A stretch of 26,026 nt of DNA from the NCBI GenBank assembly GCA_947627085.1, contig CANQUO010000005.1, positions 1-26,026 on the forward strand. Direction: 5' to 3'. The notes under the pieces are model-generated. The model ran no database searches and was not told the DNA's origin. It was given only the letters and a program-made list of their open reading frames with translations. Both the position numbers and the translations under genes were made by a program. The stretch is from an uncultured Oscillospiraceae bacterium. Lineage in GTDB: Bacteria; Bacillota; Clostridia; Oscillospirales; Oscillospiraceae. This document shows positions 1-7,554 of this stretch, piece after piece; the stretch's first letter is position 1; every line of letters begins with the position of its first letter.

Positions 1-328
1 GTTTGATGATGGCCGACTCAATGGGCATGCCGTGGTTGTCCCAGCCGGGTGTGAAGGGCGTTTTGTAGCCCGTCATGGACTTATAGCGGACAATGAAGTC
101 CTTTATGGCCTTGTTGAGGGCGTGGCCCATGTGCAGATGTCCGTTTGAGAACGGAGGGCCGTCGTGGAGGACAAAGAGGGGCTTGCCCTCATTGCGCTTC
201 AGCATCTCGTGATAGAGGTCTATTTCATTCCAGCGCTCCAGCATCCCCGGCTCCCTTGCCGGGAGAGAGGCGCGCATGGGAAAGTCCGTTTTCGGAAGAT
301 TGACTGTTGAATTGTAGTCCTGCGGCAT
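1..328 (-). CDS. ileS: Isoleucyl-tRNA synthetase, N-terminal part (runs off the window)
   Basis: Cytoplasmic class I synthetase that charges tRNA-Ile and edits valine. Only about the first 109 codons are present; the rest lies beyond position 1. The protein begins MPQDYNSTVNLPKTDFPMR, a typical clostridial IleS N-terminus. It then shows the HIGH-class signature as HMGHALNK, followed by PGWDNHGMPIE, which matches the bacterial IleS Rossmann fold. The ATG at 326-328 has a GAGGAAA ribosome binding site a few bases upstream. It starts 17 bases after the divIVA stop, so it is probably read from the same transcript. divIVA-ileS is a common order in Firmicutes. Identity is secure from the motifs; full length cannot be judged. 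Confidence 0.95.
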   Translation of the reverse strand, partial: MPQDYNSTVNLPKTDFPMRASLPAREPGMLERWNEIDLYHEMLKRNEGKPLFVLHDGPPFSNGHLHMGHALNKAIKDFIVRYKSMTGYKTPFTPGWDNHGMPIESAIIK

Positions 329-345
329 TTGAGTTTCCTCGCTTA

Positions 346-1347
346 TTACTTGTCTTTCCTGTTTTTACGGCCCTCTGTGGGGGCCTCGTCGGCGTAGTTG
401 GAGCCGAATTTAAGGTCGGTGAAGTCGAATTTGGGCCTGGGCGTGGTCAACTCGTCCTCCTCGTCCCAGGCGCGCTTGGCGTCGCCGTCGCCGGAATAGT
501 AGCGGCGCACGGCGTCGATATCTATCCTTCTCGTGGCGGCCCGGTCCTCGGTTGCGGGGGCGGGGGCCGGCGCGGGTACGGGCTCCGGGGCCGGTTCGGG
601 GGCCGGCGTGCCGGATAAAAGCTCGTCGATTATGGACTGGACGTCCTCCTCCGTGGCCTTTTTCTCAGGCTCGGGAGCGGGGGCAGGCGTGGGCGCGGCG
701 ACGGGCTCCGGAGCCGGAGCTGGCACGGGCTCGGGGGCGACAAGTGGCTTGACCCTCTCCTGGACGGGAGGCTGTACCGGGGCCGGGGGTGCCGGCTGGA
801 CGGGGGGCTCGTAGCGGACCGTGTCCTGGGTGGGCGCGGGAGCGGGGGCCGGGGCGGGAACCTGCTTTGCCTCGGGGGCGCCCTCGCTATACTCGGCGGT
901 GACTGTCTCAAGCTTATTGAGGAAGGCCTGATACTGCTCGATTATCTGCCGGGAGGCGGCGACAAAGGAGGAGGTCTTTATCTTCGCGGCCTCCAGCTTC
1001 ATGTCCTCCTGGGTTATATTCTCCGCCACCTTCGCCCGGGAGGCGTCGGAGGCGCGGTTGGCTTCGGCCAGCATGTCGTCGCACTTTTTCTTTGTCTCGG
1101 CCAGCATGTCGTCGCTCATCTTCTGGGCCGACAGCAGAGCCATGCGCATGGCGTCCTCGGTGGAGCGGTACTCCTCCACCTTCTCCACCAGCACCTTGAG
1201 CTTGCCCTTCAGGACCATGTTATCCTTGTAAAGGGCCGAGTAATCAGCCGTCACCTGCTCCAGAAAATCGTCCACAGCCGCCATATCGTAGCCGCCGAAC
1301 ACGGCCTTGGCAAACTCCATGCTCTCAATATCCTGAGGTGTCATCAT
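346..1347 (-). CDS. divIVA: DivIVA-family cell division/polarity protein with long Pro/Ala-rich tail
   Basis: Peripheral membrane coiled-coil protein expected at curved membranes (septum, poles). The N-terminus, TPQDIESMEFAKAVFGGYD followed by AAVDDFLEQV, is the DivIVA lipid-binding domain. A long coiled coil follows to about residue 155. Residues about 160-275 are low complexity, with runs of PAPAPAPAP, EPVPAPAPE and similar, interrupted by a short helical segment (EEDVQSIIDELLSG). An Arg/Asp-rich tail closes the 333-residue protein. B. subtilis DivIVA is about half that length, so the tail is an expansion. The start is ATGATG, with a weak AGAAAGGA upstream, and either Met could be used. It sits between sepF and ileS, the usual neighbourhood. 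Codon bias (GCC/CCC) makes the antisense strand look open too, but those frames are shadows. Confidence 0.93.
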   Translation of the reverse strand: MMTPQDIESMEFAKAVFGGYDMAAVDDFLEQVTADYSALYKDNMVLKGKLKVLVEKVEEYRSTEDAMRMALLSAQKMSDDMLAETKKKCDDMLAEANRASDASRAKVAENITQEDMKLEAAKIKTSSFVAASRQIIEQYQAFLNKLETVTAEYSEGAPEAKQVPAPAPAPAPTQDTVRYEPPVQPAPPAPVQPPVQERVKPLVAPEPVPAPAPEPVAAPTPAPAPEPEKKATEEDVQSIIDELLSGTPAPEPAPEPVPAPAPAPATEDRAATRRIDIDAVRRYYSGDGDAKRAWDEEDELTTPRPKFDFTDLKFGSNYADEAPTEGRKNRKDK

Positions 1348-1582
1348 ATCTGTTTCCCATTCCTTTCTACGTCGTCTCGTCGTCGCGGAACCAGCTTTAC
1401 CTCGCCGCTCGACGCCCGCCTTGGGCGTCCGTCTCCCGGCTCAGGCGCTTGGTTCGCTCCTCCTCTACAATCATGACCCGCTTCGCTGGGCTCATGATTG
1501 TTTGTTTTTTCGGGAGTCGCTTCGCTCCTCCTCTACAATCACGACCCGCTTCGCTTAGGCTCGCAATCGTTTGTTTTTTATA
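1348..1582. repeat. Repeat-rich gap between sepF and divIVA (two direct repeats with palindromes)
   Basis: This 235-base gap holds no convincing gene. Two direct copies of a roughly 58-base unit lie at 1453-1510 and 1521-1579, period 68 bases. Both begin TTCGCTCCTCCTCTACAATC and end TTTGTTTTTT on the plus strand. Copy 1 contains a perfect 10-bp inverted repeat, ACAATCATGA/TCATGATTGT (1467-1476 and 1491-1500). The matching arms of copy 2 are degraded. On the plus strand each copy looks like a hairpin plus T-run. On the transcribed minus strand the order is A-run then hairpin, so it is not a terminator for the division genes. A separate 7-bp inverted repeat, GACGCCC/GGGCGTC, is at 1411-1429. 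The 13 bases at 1394-1406 also occur at 17638-17650. Confidence 0.8.
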
Positions 1583-2053
1583 TTAGAAGTACAGGCCGTT
1601 ATTTTCCAGCTCGTCGATGAGGTCGCCCATCAGGTCCACGTTGTAGGGGGTGATGAGGTAGGTGTTCACGGCAACCTTCTTTATCTTCCCGTCCTGGGCG
1701 TAGGCCACGCCGGAGAGGAAGTCAAGGAGCCTGCGGGATATATCCTTGTTGGTCTGTTCGAGGTTAAGGACCACTGTCCTCTTCTCCCGAAGATGGTCGG
1801 CGATCTCGGCGGCGTTCTCGAACCGCTCGGGCTTTACGAGTACCACCTGGAGCTGTGTGGTGGCGTGGATATTTACCACCTTGTTGGAATCCCGGCGCTC
1901 CTCAAACACGCTGCCCGTGGGTACGCGGGTGGGGGCGGCGGTACGTGGGGTCACGGGGATCTTCTCAGGCGCCCGTGGCGTAAAGTCCTCAAATTCATCG
2001 TCCTCGTCGTCGTAAGGTTTGGTCAGCTTCTTAAGCTCGTTCAAAAGTCCCAT
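1583..2053 (-). CDS. sepF: Cell division protein SepF
   Basis: SepF binds FtsZ and the membrane and helps build the Z-ring in Gram-positive bacteria. The 156-residue protein starts with the amphipathic membrane anchor MGLLNELKKLTKPYDDEDDE, then a Pro/Thr-rich linker. The C-terminal domain begins near residue 55 (NKVVNIHATTQLQVVLVKPE) and includes RTVVLNLEQTNKDISRRLLD and DFLSGVAYAQDGKIKKVA, both hallmarks of the SepF fold. Length matches the family. The start has a textbook AGGAGG site. It follows yggS and precedes divIVA, the conserved ylm-cluster order, but the usual ylmG and ylmH are absent between them. Confidence 0.95.
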   Translation of the reverse strand: MGLLNELKKLTKPYDDEDDEFEDFTPRAPEKIPVTPRTAAPTRVPTGSVFEERRDSNKVVNIHATTQLQVVLVKPERFENAAEIADHLREKRTVVLNLEQTNKDISRRLLDFLSGVAYAQDGKIKKVAVNTYLITPYNVDLMGDLIDELENNGLYF

Positions 2054-2113
2054 TTGTATAAGCCTCCTGGAATTTTATTTTTAAAAGTAGATACGGCCCG
2101 TTCCCGGGGCGTG

Positions 2114-2806
2114 TCAGGTATAATGCCTCTCGCCGAATATGGCCGAGCCCACCCGGACCATGTTGGCCCCGCAGGCTATTGCCGTCTCGAAATCGGCGCT
2201 CATGCCCATGGACAAAATACTCATGGTAACATTATCGTATTTTTTTGCTCCCATGTCAATAAAAAGCTTTCGCATTTGCTCAAAATAACGGACGGTTTTA
2301 TTTTCCTCCGCGCCCGCCGGCGGTATGGCCATAAGCCCCCGGACGGATATCCCCGGCGTTTTGCCGGCGTACTCCAAAAGCTCCTCAAGCTTACCCGGTG
2401 CGACGCCGGATTTCGCGGCCTCGCCGCCGATGTTCACCTCAATGAGCGCCGGCTGGACGGTGCCGAGCTCCCGGGCGCGGCTGTCGATGAGCGTCATGAG
2501 CTCCAGGGAATCCACCGACTCTATCATGTCCACCTTTCCCACCAGGGTCTTGACCTTGTTGCGCTGAAGGTGGCCGATGAAGTGTATTTTCGCGCCCTCA
2601 AAGGCCCCCTCCCGGAGCTTCGCCTCCAGCTCCTGGGCCCGATTCTCGCCAAAGTACCTGATGCCGGCGTCATAAGCCCTGCGGACGCGGATGGCGTCGT
2701 TCATCTTCGAGGCCGCTACCACGGTGACCTCGGGCACGCCGGCCCTCCGGGCCGCTTCCCGCGCCCGTTCAAGGACTCTTTTCGCGTTTTCGTAGATATC
2801 GTCCAT
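2114..2806 (-). CDS. YggS/YlmE-type PLP-binding homeostasis protein
   Basis: Cytoplasmic PLP-binding protein of the YggS/PROSC family. It has no known enzymatic turnover and is implicated in vitamin B6 and amino-acid homeostasis. The PLP lysine is in VVAASKMND near residue 34. YFGENRAQELEAK, HFIGHLQRNKVK, the IESVDS segment, LMAIPP and SMGMSADFETAI are all diagnostic, and the chain ends GSAIFGER. I chose the ATG at 2804-2806 (230 residues, usual length) because GGAG lies 7 bases upstream. A longer reading frame to 2833 lacks such support and would overlap the preceding gene. It begins one base after the stop of the HlyD-like gene and precedes sepF, as ylmE does in Bacillus. Confidence 0.93.
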   Translation of the reverse strand: MDDIYENAKRVLERAREAARRAGVPEVTVVAASKMNDAIRVRRAYDAGIRYFGENRAQELEAKLREGAFEGAKIHFIGHLQRNKVKTLVGKVDMIESVDSLELMTLIDSRARELGTVQPALIEVNIGGEAAKSGVAPGKLEELLEYAGKTPGISVRGLMAIPPAGAEENKTVRYFEQMRKLFIDMGAKKYDNVTMSILSMGMSADFETAIACGANMVRVGSAIFGERHYT

Positions 2807-2807
2807 A

Positions 2808-3986
2808 TTACCGCTCCACCACCGCGCCGTCATACAGGTCGTTGGCCCGGACTATCGCCAGGTCCCCCTCCCGAAGGCCGTTGCGGGTGGCCTCCGCCAT
2901 ATAATAATCGCCGCTCTCGGCGATGATGTTTATCACCGTCTCGTGGGCGGTGACGCCCTCCAGGATATATACCACGCTCTCGCCCTTGTCGTTTAAGTGC
3001 ACGGCCTCCCGGGGGACGCTGACGCCGGTGAGGGTGCCGAACACTATCTGCGCCGACACGTCCCGAAGGCCCACCACGTCCTGAAGGTACTTATCGCTCC
3101 GGAACACCACGGCGCACTGGCCGTTCTCGGCGATGCTCAGGCTGTCCACGGTCATGGTGAGGGTGGAGGAGTAGTTTCTTGAAAATATCAGGGTGACATT
3201 TGACCCGGTGCGGAGCTTCTTCGCGGCGGCCTCGTCCACCTTCGTCACGTAGTACCAGCGTATGCCCCGGCTCAGGCGCCCGATGGCGGCGCTGTCCGGC
3301 GTGGGGTCGCCGGAGAAGAGGCTGTCCACCCTGTCCGGCGTCAGGTCCTCAAGGTCGGCGGGGCCCACGGACTCAAAGCCGTCCACCACCGTGGAGAAGG
3401 TCCCCGACCAGGGGGCGGTGACGTTCTCGGTATCCGTGGACGAGGCCGCCAAAAGGCCGTCAAGCTCCTCCTGGAGGGCGGCTATCTCCTGCTCCTCGCC
3501 TCCGGTGGACACTGCGGCGGTGAAAATATAGGCGTCCACGTCCTGCTCCACGCTGTAAAGCTGCCTATAATCCCCGGAGGACACCACCCGGGCGAGGTCA
3601 AGGAGCGTCTCCCGGGCCAGCGTCTCGCTGTTCCGTCCGTTTTTCAGGGCCGTGAGCTGGCGTATGCGCAGTCTGAGCTCCCCGATGCGCTGGGCTCGCT
3701 CCATGGCGGTGGAGCCCACATAGCGGTAGGCCACCGTCTCCCCCGCGGCCAGCTTGTCCCCCTCCGAGGCCGTCACCGCCACGTTGCCGTCGGGGGCGGT
3801 TATCACCTGCTCGTCACGGACTATGTAGCCCTGGGTGTCCACGCCGTCGTGGAGCTCCATGCCCCTGACCGTCACGGTCCTCAGTGGGTCCCGGTAGCTG
3901 GAAATAAAGGACACGCCGAGATATATCATCATCGCCACGAACACGATGACGGAGACAAGCTTTATCAGCGCGTCGCTTCTCTCCAT
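2808..3986 (-). CDS. HlyD-like single-pass membrane protein at the head of the division operon
   Basis: A 392-residue protein. It has a short cytoplasmic N-terminus, one hydrophobic segment (about residues 8-29, LVSVIVFVAMMIYLGVSFI) and a long extracytoplasmic part. Residues about 50-90 (GYIVRDEQVITAPDGNVAV) look like the first half of a barrel-sandwich/lipoyl domain. The middle is helical (IGELRLRIRQLTALKNGRNS). The second half has beta-barrel-like stretches, including GVSVPREAVHLNDKGESVVY and LREGDLAIV, typical of HlyD/RND membrane-fusion proteins. No transporter ATPase or permease gene is nearby. A GGGGG-type ribosome site precedes the ATG. It is the first gene after the promoter at 4191-4219 and lies one base before yggS, so I infer a role tied to envelope or division. 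The exact function is unknown. Confidence 0.75.
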   Translation of the reverse strand: MERSDALIKLVSVIVFVAMMIYLGVSFISSYRDPLRTVTVRGMELHDGVDTQGYIVRDEQVITAPDGNVAVTASEGDKLAAGETVAYRYVGSTAMERAQRIGELRLRIRQLTALKNGRNSETLARETLLDLARVVSSGDYRQLYSVEQDVDAYIFTAAVSTGGEEQEIAALQEELDGLLAASSTDTENVTAPWSGTFSTVVDGFESVGPADLEDLTPDRVDSLFSGDPTPDSAAIGRLSRGIRWYYVTKVDEAAAKKLRTGSNVTLIFSRNYSSTLTMTVDSLSIAENGQCAVVFRSDKYLQDVVGLRDVSAQIVFGTLTGVSVPREAVHLNDKGESVVYILEGVTAHETVINIIAESGDYYMAEATRNGLREGDLAIVRANDLYDGAVVER

Positions 3987-4016
3987 TCCCGGCGCCCCCT
4001 TTCACACTTATAGCTA

Positions 4017-4177
4017 ATACTAATACCCAATTAAAACGAGCCATTCGCGACGGCCTTTTTTGCGGCATACTTCGTCAGACCGCTTGGAAATACATACAGT
4101 ATTCCCTGCGCGTTCTTCCTCGTCTGACGCAAAAAATTCTCGCCGCTCGGTGTCTCCTTTTAAATAGGTATTAGTAT
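4017..4177. repeat. 161-bp imperfect palindrome (MITE-like) in the leader of the division operon
   Basis: The ends are a perfect 11-bp inverted repeat, ATACTAATACC (4017-4027) and GGTATTAGTAT (4167-4177). Similarity continues inward on both arms (AATTAAAACGAG on the left; TTTAAAAGGAG as the complement on the right). Nested inside are CGTCAGAC/GTCTGACG with TTTTTTGC/GCAAAAAA outside it, and a central GGAAATAC/GTATTCCC pair. The whole element can fold into one long hairpin. Size, terminal repeats and lack of coding capacity fit a miniature inverted-repeat element. A TA target duplication is possible but cannot be separated from the palindrome. It lies just downstream of the predicted start of transcription (about 4184), so it should be transcribed as the 5' leader. 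Confidence 0.8.
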
Positions 4178-4190
4178 AACAAACCAATTT

Positions 4191-4219
4191 ATTATAGCAC
4201 GTGCGCGAGCTTTTGTCCA
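4191..4219 (-). promoter_or_regulatory. Sigma-A promoter of the HlyD-like/yggS/sepF/divIVA/ileS unit
   Basis: Reading the minus strand: -35 TGGACA (4214-4219), 17-base spacer, and a perfect -10 TATAAT (4191-4196) preceded by TGC, so an extended -10. Predicted start near 4184, leaving a leader of about 200 bases before the ATG at 3986. This is the only good promoter upstream of the division genes. Confidence 0.75.
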
Positions 4220-4274
4220 ACATAATTGTAACCGTATTTGACCTTTTTTGTTACCATATTTTAAATTTTCTGCC

Positions 4275-4315
4275 GAAAAAAGCAAAAAGTCCCCGGCGGG
4301 ACTGTCCCGCCGGGG
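4275..4315 (-). terminator. Rho-independent terminator of the hfq operon
   Basis: On the minus strand an 11-bp GC stem, CCCCGGCGGGA/TCCCGCCGGGG (4291-4301 with 4305-4315), is followed by ACTTTTTGCTTTTTT. It lies 10 bases past the hfq stop and ends the leftward alr-like/mutL/miaA/hfq unit. Confidence 0.92.
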
Positions 4316-4324
4316 CGATTCGTC

Positions 4325-4594
4325 TTATCTCAGCGCCAGCTCCCGCTCATCCTGCTCCTGAAAATCCTCCTCAAGCTCCGGGATATTGAGGCTCCGGGCC
4401 GGGGCTATGGTGGATATGGCGTGCTTGTACACTAACTGCTGCCGGCCGTCGCTTTCCAGCATCACCGTGAAGCTGTCGAAGCCCAGCACCGTGCCGCGCA
4501 TCTGGAAGCCGTTCACAAGAAACACCGTCAGCGGAGCGTGCCGCCGCCGGGCCTCGTTCAAAAAAGAGTCCTGAAGATTGATGGTTTTTATCAT
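4325..4594 (-). CDS. hfq: RNA chaperone Hfq
   Basis: Hexameric Sm-like protein that pairs small RNAs with mRNAs. The 89-residue protein starts MIKTINLQDSFLNEARRR. Sm1 is seen as VFLVNGFQMRGTVLGFDSF and Sm2 as LVYKHAISTIAP, with the YKH signature that forms the RNA-binding pocket. An acidic tail (ELEEDFQEQDE) follows. A frame extends 12 codons further upstream, but the ATG at 4592-4594 matches the family N-terminus and has AAAGGCGG about 7 bases before it. It follows miaA by 57 bases, as in many bacteria, and ends the operon at a strong terminator. Confidence 0.96.
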   Translation of the reverse strand: MIKTINLQDSFLNEARRRHAPLTVFLVNGFQMRGTVLGFDSFTVMLESDGRQQLVYKHAISTIAPARSLNIPELEEDFQEQDERELALR

Positions 4595-4651
4595 ATGTAA
4601 GCCGCCTTTCCGCGGGTTTTCTGCCCGCATATATTTATTACGGCTTACATA

Positions 4652-5593
4652 TTATACCTGCTCCTCAAAGAATTTGGTCGAATCACGTAGCGCTTTTTCA
4701 AAATCCGGCGATTTATTGGGCTCCCAATTTACGCGCAGGGCATCGCTGTACCGCCCGCACCAGCTTATCTGGCGCTTTGCGTAGCGCCGGGACTGGCGCT
4801 TGACCGTCTCCACCGCCTCATCTAAGGCGGTCTCCCCCCGGAGGGCGGCGCTGAGCTCCTTGTAGCCGATGGCCTGCATGGCCGTATGCTCCTGAGTGAG
4901 GCCCATATCCATAAGGCCCCTCACCTCGCAAACTAAGCCGTCAGCCAGCATTTTATCGACTCTCCGGTCGATCTTATCGTAAAGCTCCGGCCTCTCGGCG
5001 TAATTGAGGACTATAATCTTCGCCTCATACCTTGCCGGGAGCTTTTTCGTCCTCTCGTCGTGGCCGGAGATGGTGTCGCCAAGATACGCTATCTCCAGCG
5101 CCCGGACGATGCGCTTTTTGTCGTTGGGGTGGAGCTTTTTCGCTCTGTCCGTATCGTAAGCGGCCAGCTTTTCCAGCATGATTTCTCCGCCAAGGCTGTC
5201 GTACCGCGCCTCCAGCTCCGCCCGGAGCGCCCCGTCCTCCTGGCGGGGCGAAAAATCCCGGCCCGAAATAAGCGACTCGATATAGAGCCCCGTGCCGCCC
5301 ACGATAATGGGGACGGCCCCCCGGGAGATTATATCGTCGCAGGCACTGGCGGCGTCCTCCACGTAGCGGGAGACGGAGTAGCTCTCAAAGGGGCTCACCG
5401 TGCCGATGAGGTGGTGTGGCACACCCATCGTCTCCTCCGGCGTGGGCTTTGCGGTGCCGATGTCCATATATTTATATATCTGCATGGAGTCGGCGGATAC
5501 CACCTCGCCGCCCATGGCCCGGGCCAGCATAACGCCCAGCTTCGTCTTTCCCGTGGCCGTGGGGCCCGTCACCACAAGTACTCTCCCGCTCAT
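4652..5593 (-). CDS. miaA: tRNA dimethylallyltransferase MiaA
   Basis: Transfers a dimethylallyl group to N6 of A37 in tRNAs reading UNN codons. The product is the substrate for MiaB, encoded divergently at 8766. The 313-residue protein has the P-loop GPTATGKT near residue 10, DSMQIYKYMDIGTAKP, VPHHLIGTVSP, IIVGGTGLYIESL and, toward the C-terminus, MQAIGYKEL and RRYAKRQISW. All are MiaA signatures, and length is normal. The ATG overlaps the mutL stop by four bases (ATGA), so translation is probably coupled. One small variation is QISWC where many homologues have QLTWF. Confidence 0.96.
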   Translation of the reverse strand: MSGRVLVVTGPTATGKTKLGVMLARAMGGEVVSADSMQIYKYMDIGTAKPTPEETMGVPHHLIGTVSPFESYSVSRYVEDAASACDDIISRGAVPIIVGGTGLYIESLISGRDFSPRQEDGALRAELEARYDSLGGEIMLEKLAAYDTDRAKKLHPNDKKRIVRALEIAYLGDTISGHDERTKKLPARYEAKIIVLNYAERPELYDKIDRRVDKMLADGLVCEVRGLMDMGLTQEHTAMQAIGYKELSAALRGETALDEAVETVKRQSRRYAKRQISWCGRYSDALRVNWEPNKSPDFEKALRDSTKFFEEQV

Positions 5594-7533
5594 GCCCTCT
5601 TAAAGCTCCTGTCAAGCTGATATTTCGTGAGCTCCATGCTCACGGGCCTGCCGTGGGGGCAGTAGCGTACCGCCCCGGAGAGGACCTTTTCGATGAGCTC
5701 CGAAAGCTCCCCGGGCTCGGAGCGCCTCCCCGCCTTTATGGCGGCCTTGCAGGCCACGGTGTGAAGTATGTCGTCCCCCATGGCCTCCACATCCCGCTTA
5801 CCTCCCAGGCGGAGCTTTCCCGCGATCTCCTCCAGCGTCCCGCGGGGGTCGGAAAGGTCCATGTCCATGGGCACCTGCCTTAAGGCCAGGGTGTTGGGGC
5901 CGAATTCGTCTATCTCAAAGCCCAGCTTCTCAAGAAGCTCCGAATTTTCCAAAATGGTCCTCTCGTCCTCGCCGGAGAGGGCGCACACCACCGGCGTCAG
6001 CAAAATCTGCGCCGAGGGCTCCCGCTTCTGGGCCTTCAGCTTATCAAAAAGCATCCGCTCGTGGGCGGCGTGCTTGTCGATGAGGAAAATGCTGTCGCCC
6101 CGCTCCACGATGATGTAGGTATTGAGTGCCTCCCCCACCAGGCGCCACTCCCGCTCCTCCTCCGGCTCCCGGGCGGGCGTATCGTCTGTTCGCGGCGTCT
6201 CGCCCGTTGCTCTCGTCCCGCTTACGGCGGGCGCTTCATCCTCATCGGTCCCGCTCCCAAGCTTCGGCGCGGGGTACCGGGGATAGGCCTCCGGGGCCCT
6301 GACCTTTGAGGGGGCGGGCAGGTCCAGCTTCGTCTGGTAGCCGGATTTTACCACGTCCCGGAACTCTACCCTCTCGCCGGGCGCTTTCGGGCCCGCCTTA
6401 CCGGAGCGGTAGTCCTCGGCGGAGACGGATTTGAAAAAGTCGCCTCTGGGCTTTACGGCGGCGGATTTTTGGTCGCTCTCCGGCCGGGGCGCGGTCCCCG
6501 TGACCTTCAGCGTCCCCTGGGATATTTTGAGCTCCCCGGGCCCGTCCTCCCGCTCCAGCGCCCCCCGGACGGCCCAGTAGACCGTGTCGAAGGCCGCCCG
6601 CTCGTCGGAGAAGCGGACCTCCATCTTCGTGGGGTGGACGTTCACGTCCACGGCGGACAGGTTCATTTTGAGATTTATGACGCACACGGGAAAGCGTCCC
6701 GTGAAAAGGCTGTTCTTATACGCCTGCTCCACGGCGGCCTGAAGGAGCTTTGACTTTACGGCCCTGCCGTTTACAAAGAAAAACTGCCAGGAGCGGTTCC
6801 CCCGGGCCGCCCCCGGGGTGGAGGTGTAGCCCGTGGCCTCCATGGAGTCGGTCTTGTTTGACACCTCCAGAAGTCCCATGGCAAACTCCCGGCCCAGCGT
6901 GCAGTAGGCGGCGGACTGGAGACGCCCGTCACCGGGGGTATGATATTCCTCCCGCCCGTCCCGGAGATAGCGTATTGACACCTCGGGGTGGGATAGAGCC
7001 AGCCGCACCACGGCCACGCCCACGGCGGAGCTCTCGGCCCTGTCGTTTTTCATGAATTTTTGCCGCGCGGGGGTATTGAAAAAGAGGTCCCGCACATATA
7101 TTGTGGTCCCCACCGGAGCTCCCACGGGGGCTTTGTCCGTCTTTACTCCCGCCTCCAGCAAAAGCCGCGTGCCCTCCGATGAAGCCGGCTCACGGGTCAG
7201 AAGCTCCACTCTCGACACGCTGGCGATGGCGGCCAACGCCTCTCCCCGAAAGCCCAGGGTGGCTATGGCCTCCAGGTCCCGCTCTGTGTATATCTTCGAC
7301 GTGGCGTGGCGCAAAAAGGCCGTCTCCACGTCCTCCGGCGACATGCCGCAGCCGTCGTCGGTGACGCGTATCTCGGTCATGCCGCCGTTTTTAATCTCCA
7401 CCGTTACGCTCTTCGCCCCGGCGTCGATGCTGTTCTCGCAAAGCTCCTTCACCACGCTGGCCGGGCGCTCCACCACCTCGCCGGCGGCGATGAGGTCGGC
7501 AAGGTGCGGGGACATCTCGCGAATCTTCGGCAT
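5590..7533 (-). CDS. mutL: DNA mismatch repair endonuclease MutL
   Basis: Links MutS mismatch recognition to strand incision. The N-terminal GHKL ATPase shows LIAAGEVVERPASVVKELCE, ENSIDAG, DDGCGM and TLGFRGEAL. The region about residues 335-450 is a variable Pro/Lys-rich linker. The C-terminal domain holds the endonuclease metal motif as DKHAAHERMLFD, where the usual final Glu is Asp and Gln is Lys. QILLTP, ACKAAIKAG and CPHGRP are also present, so it should be a nicking MutL as in bacteria lacking MutH. Length (647) is normal. It lies 21 bases after the racemase-like gene and overlaps miaA by four bases. Its partner mutS is on the opposite strand about 2.7 kb away. Confidence 0.96.
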   Translation of the reverse strand: MPKIREMSPHLADLIAAGEVVERPASVVKELCENSIDAGAKSVTVEIKNGGMTEIRVTDDGCGMSPEDVETAFLRHATSKIYTERDLEAIATLGFRGEALAAIASVSRVELLTREPASSEGTRLLLEAGVKTDKAPVGAPVGTTIYVRDLFFNTPARQKFMKNDRAESSAVGVAVVRLALSHPEVSIRYLRDGREEYHTPGDGRLQSAAYCTLGREFAMGLLEVSNKTDSMEATGYTSTPGAARGNRSWQFFFVNGRAVKSKLLQAAVEQAYKNSLFTGRFPVCVINLKMNLSAVDVNVHPTKMEVRFSDERAAFDTVYWAVRGALEREDGPGELKISQGTLKVTGTAPRPESDQKSAAVKPRGDFFKSVSAEDYRSGKAGPKAPGERVEFRDVVKSGYQTKLDLPAPSKVRAPEAYPRYPAPKLGSGTDEDEAPAVSGTRATGETPRTDDTPAREPEEEREWRLVGEALNTYIIVERGDSIFLIDKHAAHERMLFDKLKAQKREPSAQILLTPVVCALSGEDERTILENSELLEKLGFEIDEFGPNTLALRQVPMDMDLSDPRGTLEEIAGKLRLGGKRDVEAMGDDILHTVACKAAIKAGRRSEPGELSELIEKVLSGAVRYCPHGRPVSMELTKYQLDRSFKRA

Positions 7534-7554
7534 GAAAATTTCTCCTTTCCGGGG

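Noticed and set aside
1397..1495. A 32-codon minus-strand frame starting MSPAKRVMIVEEERTKRL inside the repeat
   Set aside because: The second repeat copy has a stop in the equivalent place, no ribosome site precedes the ATG, and the frame follows from the repeat sequence itself.
1571..2926. A 451-codon open frame on the plus strand
   Set aside because: It runs antisense through sepF and yggS, which are unmistakable. The composition is that of a shadow frame in GC-rich DNA, with no ribosome site or domain.
4020..4223. A 67-codon minus-strand frame over the palindrome
   Set aside because: It spans both arms of the inverted repeat and would start upstream of the -10; no protein-like features.
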